Shown here: in pieces, positions 5,664 to 7,302 of the stretch
Numbering within the stretch: position 1 is the first letter of the stretch
Layout of the letters: every line of letters starts with the position of its first letter
Origin: Campylobacteraceae bacterium
Lineage (GTDB): Bacteria; Campylobacterota; Campylobacteria; Campylobacterales; Sulfurovaceae
Direction of reading: 5' to 3'
Length of the DNA stretch: 7,302 nucleotides
Assembly (NCBI GenBank): GCA_027023325.1
Contig: JALVVQ010000278.1
Span: 1-7,302, forward strand
The notes under the pieces: generated by a model
Told to the model about the DNA's origin: nothing
Database searches by the model: none
What the model saw: the letters and a program-made list of their open reading frames with translations, nothing else
Position numbers and translations under genes: made by a program

Positions 5664-6716
5664 CTACCTCACGATTAGTGTCTTCTCTTGCAGAGGCAGC
5701 ACCTCTCCGATAATAGCGGTATAGGTATACCCCTCATCGATCAGTCTCTGTTTGAGCCTCTCGGCATCCTCAGGGGCTACCGCCATCAGCAGCCCTCCTG
5801 ATGTCTGTGCATCATAGAAGAGCATCTCATCTCTCCCCTTGGCACCAAAGTCTGTCATCGGCTCCAGATAGGCCTGATTGGCATAAGAGCCTCCTGGGAT
5901 AATACAAGCCTTTGCCAGAGGGATGGCTTCGGGCAGGATAGGAATCTCATCATAGTTGAACTGTAGCGTATGTTTTCCACCGCTCATCTCATAGGCATGC
6001 CCTGCCAGCCCAAAGCCCGTGATATCCGTACAGGCATGCACAGCAAACTCCCGCATCGCCTCAGAGGCTTTTTGATTGAGCTGCGCCAGGATGGCAGCGA
6101 CTTTGGGTATCTGGCTTTTCTCCAGTTTGTCCGCCTTGATCGCTGTGGTCAGTATCCCCATCCCCAGAGGTTTGGTGAGGATCAGCAGATCTCCTTCTCG
6201 GGGTGTATTGTTGCGATAGATACGCTCAGGATGGATGAAGCCCGTCACGCTCAGTCCATAGAGCATCTCCGGTGTTTCGATCGTGTGTCCACCAGCGATC
6301 ACACCGCCACACTCTGCAATCTTACTCTGTCCGCCAGCCAATATCTCTCCCAGCACCTCTTTGGGATGGTTGCAGCCATCAAATCCCATGATATTCATCG
6401 CCGTAGCCACATCCGCACCCATGGCAAAGACATCACTGAGGCTGTTGGCAGCTGCGATCTGTCCGTAGAGATAGGGGTCATCGACCACTGGAGTGATCAG
6501 ATCCACCGTCTGGACGATCGCCCTGCTCTCATCGATGCGAAACACTGTCGCATCTTCACTTCCCTCTATACCAACGATCAGATTCTCATTGCTACAGTCA
6601 AGCTTGCCTATTACTTTGTCTAGCTCCCCCGGAGCCAATTTGGCAGCTCAGCCTGCGGCTTTGACGAATTTAGTCAGCTTATGGTCTTTTTTTGATTTTG
6701 CACCGAAACTAAACAT
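5664..6716 (-). CDS. selD: Selenide, water dikinase SelD, itself a selenoprotein (in-frame UGA = Sec23)
   Basis: Makes selenophosphate from selenide and ATP, the donor for selenocysteine and selenouridine synthesis. Translation starts at ATG 6716, with AAAGGAG 6 nt upstream, and runs 350 residues with TGA at 6650-6648 read as Sec23. This matches the 347 residues of E. coli SelD. The sequence around it is KAAG-U-AAKLAPGEL; Sec23 and K26 align with catalytic Cys17 and Lys20 of E. coli SelD. Downstream are the ATP/Mg sites TVDLITP (D72), D79-D80 and NSLSDVFAMGA (91-101), followed by GGHTIE (142-147), TKPLG (181-185), TDITGFGLAGH (230-240) and DAQTSGG (302-308). Read without recoding, the gene would begin at TTG 6638 and lack its N-terminus and catalytic residue. 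The ATG abuts the merP stop (TAGATG), so the two are translationally coupled. Sec-containing SelD is a known variant; it implies SelA, SelB and tRNA-Sec elsewhere in the genome. Confidence 0.94.
6620..6650 (-). promoter_or_regulatory. Candidate bacterial SECIS hairpin for the selD UGA
   Basis: On the minus strand, directly after the TGA and a 9-nt spacer, the RNA can fold into an 8-bp stem. UUGGCUCC (6638-6631) pairs with GGAGCUAG (6627-6620), with two G-U pairs, around a GGG loop at 6630-6628. The loop lies 18-20 nt after the UGA. Bacterial SECIS elements are hairpins just downstream of the UGA with a G in the first positions of the apical loop, about 16-37 nt away, so this one fits. The structure was folded by hand. 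Confidence 0.7.
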
Positions 6717-6989
6717 CTATTTCTCCTTTATCTTTCCCTTGTACCCTGCTTCCTCTATCGCTTTGAGCAGATGAGCGGCCTCTATCTGCTCTGTCTCGTA
6801 GGTTACCGTGGCGGTGTGGGTATTGAGGCGTACTTTTGCTTTCTGTACACCCGGCTGCTTTTTGAGATTTTTTTTGATTGTCATGGTACAGAGCGGACAG
6901 GTCATCCCCTCTATATCGATCTCAATTGTCTTTTCGGATGCGCTGAGATACACGATGGTACACAGCAGTATCGCCAATATCTTTTTCAT
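6717..6989 (-). CDS. merP: MerP-like periplasmic heavy-metal-associated (HMA) protein
   Basis: A small secreted metal-binding protein of 90 residues. A Lys-Lys hydrophobic signal peptide at 1-17 (MKKILAILLCTIVYLSA) is followed by one ferredoxin-like HMA domain. The soft-metal site is GMTCPLC (28-34), with C31 and C34. The C-terminal EEAGYKGKI is typical of HMA domains. MerP carries Hg(II) in the periplasm to MerT. Here it directly follows a MerT-like gene, which supports that family. The start at 6989 is chosen because it has AAGGAG 7 nt upstream and begins a signal peptide; a longer in-frame start at 7091 would lie inside merT. The stop at 6717 abuts the selD ATG. The ligand could be Hg, Cu or another soft metal; no merA reductase or merR is visible. 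Confidence 0.88.
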   Translation of the reverse strand: MKKILAILLCTIVYLSASEKTIEIDIEGMTCPLCTMTIKKNLKKQPGVQKAKVRLNTHTATVTYETEQIEAAHLLKAIEEAGYKGKIKEK

Positions 6990-7000
6990 GATAGTTCTCC

Positions 7001-7302
7001 TTAGAAAAAATAGACTGCCCAGTACTGATAGCTCAGCAGTACCGCCACTGCCACAGTACCGATACTCAGATAGAGCAGATAGTACCTGCATATCCAGCCC
7101 TCACAGACGATCATACGGCGAATCACACGGAAGTAATGATACCACAGATAGCCTATCACCCCTACCGCCATCAACGAGAAAAGGTCATGGTAGGGTGCCA
7201 GCGGCTTGAGAAACGAAAGGCTGCTCGCACTCACCCCAAAGAGCAGGAAGAGCAACGGTGCGATACAGCAGGTACTTGCCAGCACTGCCGTGACTATCGC
7301 AC
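7001..7302 (-). CDS. merT: MerT-like membrane transporter (5' end outside window)
   Basis: Inner-membrane protein resembling the mercuric transport protein MerT. The 99 visible residues lack only the extreme N-terminus, as family members have about 116. The first visible helix carries a vicinal cysteine pair in ASTCCIAPLLFLLFG, as in MerT ASLCCVGP, where it receives Hg(II) from MerP. A second cysteine pair, VCEGWIC, lies in the loop before the last helix, spaced C-x4-C. Hydrophobic segments follow the three-helix MerT plan. The internal GTG at 7285 is not the start, since the frame stays open to the window edge. The stop at 7001-7003 overlaps the merP ribosome-binding site, with 11 nt before the merP start. 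Metal specificity is not determined. Similar pairs are found outside classical mer operons. Confidence 0.82.
   Translation of the reverse strand, partial: AIVTAVLASTCCIAPLLFLLFGVSASSLSFLKPLAPYHDLFSLMAVGVIGYLWYHYFRVIRRMIVCEGWICRYYLLYLSIGTVAVAVLLSYQYWAVYFF

Noticed and set aside
5970..6623. Plus-strand open frame of 217 codons opposite selD
   Set aside because: selD is a clear, motif-complete gene on the other strand; the antisense peptide has no recognisable features or ribosome-binding site.
6648..6650. TGA as a nonsense mutation making selD a pseudogene
   Set aside because: The codon is exactly at the catalytic Cys/Sec position, the rest of the gene is intact, and a SECIS-like hairpin follows.
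6990..7091. Upstream extension of the MerP-like protein to a start at 7091
   Set aside because: The extra 34 residues overlap merT out of frame and would bury the signal peptide; AAGGAG marks the start at 6989.
1..7302. CRISPR array, insertion sequence or prophage
   Set aside because: No regular direct repeats, intact transposase or phage genes are present on either strand.

Overview
The window reads as a chromosomal stretch from a Campylobacterota (epsilonproteobacterial) organism, most like Sulfurovum or its relatives. This rests on recognised protein families and style: a carboxynorspermidine decarboxylase, a MerT/MerP-like pair next to a UGA-containing selD, moderate GC with AT-rich gaps, and short or absent spacers between genes. 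The genus is inferred, not shown.

Layout. 1-309 (-): the 5' part of gap (glycolytic GAPDH), cut by the window edge. 310-689: a 380-base divergent intergenic region. It holds the likely gap promoter, with a 14-bp perfect palindrome, and a decayed fragment that looks like an integron-type tyrosine recombinase with a one-base frameshift. Next to apt there is a small inverted repeat over a possible promoter. 690-2937 (+): a tight three-gene run with 2-nt gaps: apt (adenine salvage), a membrane-anchored TlpA/ScsD-like thioredoxin, and nspC (polyamine synthesis). 2946-3692 (-): pgeF, converging on nspC with 8 nt between them. 3693-3768: a 76-nt divergent promoter region. 3769-5053 (+): rodA (SEDS peptidoglycan polymerase), followed after only 5 nt by a CAT-anticodon tRNA, probably elongator tRNA-Met. 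5054-5188: an AT-rich convergent spacer with no clear terminator.

5189-7302 (-): a compact operon, transcribed merT-like, merP-like, selD, then a small HAD-fold protein. The selD start codon directly abuts the merP stop. selD contains an in-frame TGA at the catalytic position, with a hairpin just downstream that fits a bacterial SECIS element. SelD is therefore itself a selenoprotein of about 350 residues. Plain ORF calling misses its N-terminus and the catalytic residue.

How the genes work together. pgeF and rodA both concern the cell wall but are divergently transcribed. apt, the thioredoxin and nspC are probably co-transcribed without an obvious common pathway. The merT/merP/selD/HAD block is the most unusual part. 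It couples a mercury-type thiol metal-uptake pair to selenophosphate synthesis and to a HAD protein with a DYNGT motif, which suggests a link between metal or metalloid handling and selenium metabolism. That link is inference from gene order only.
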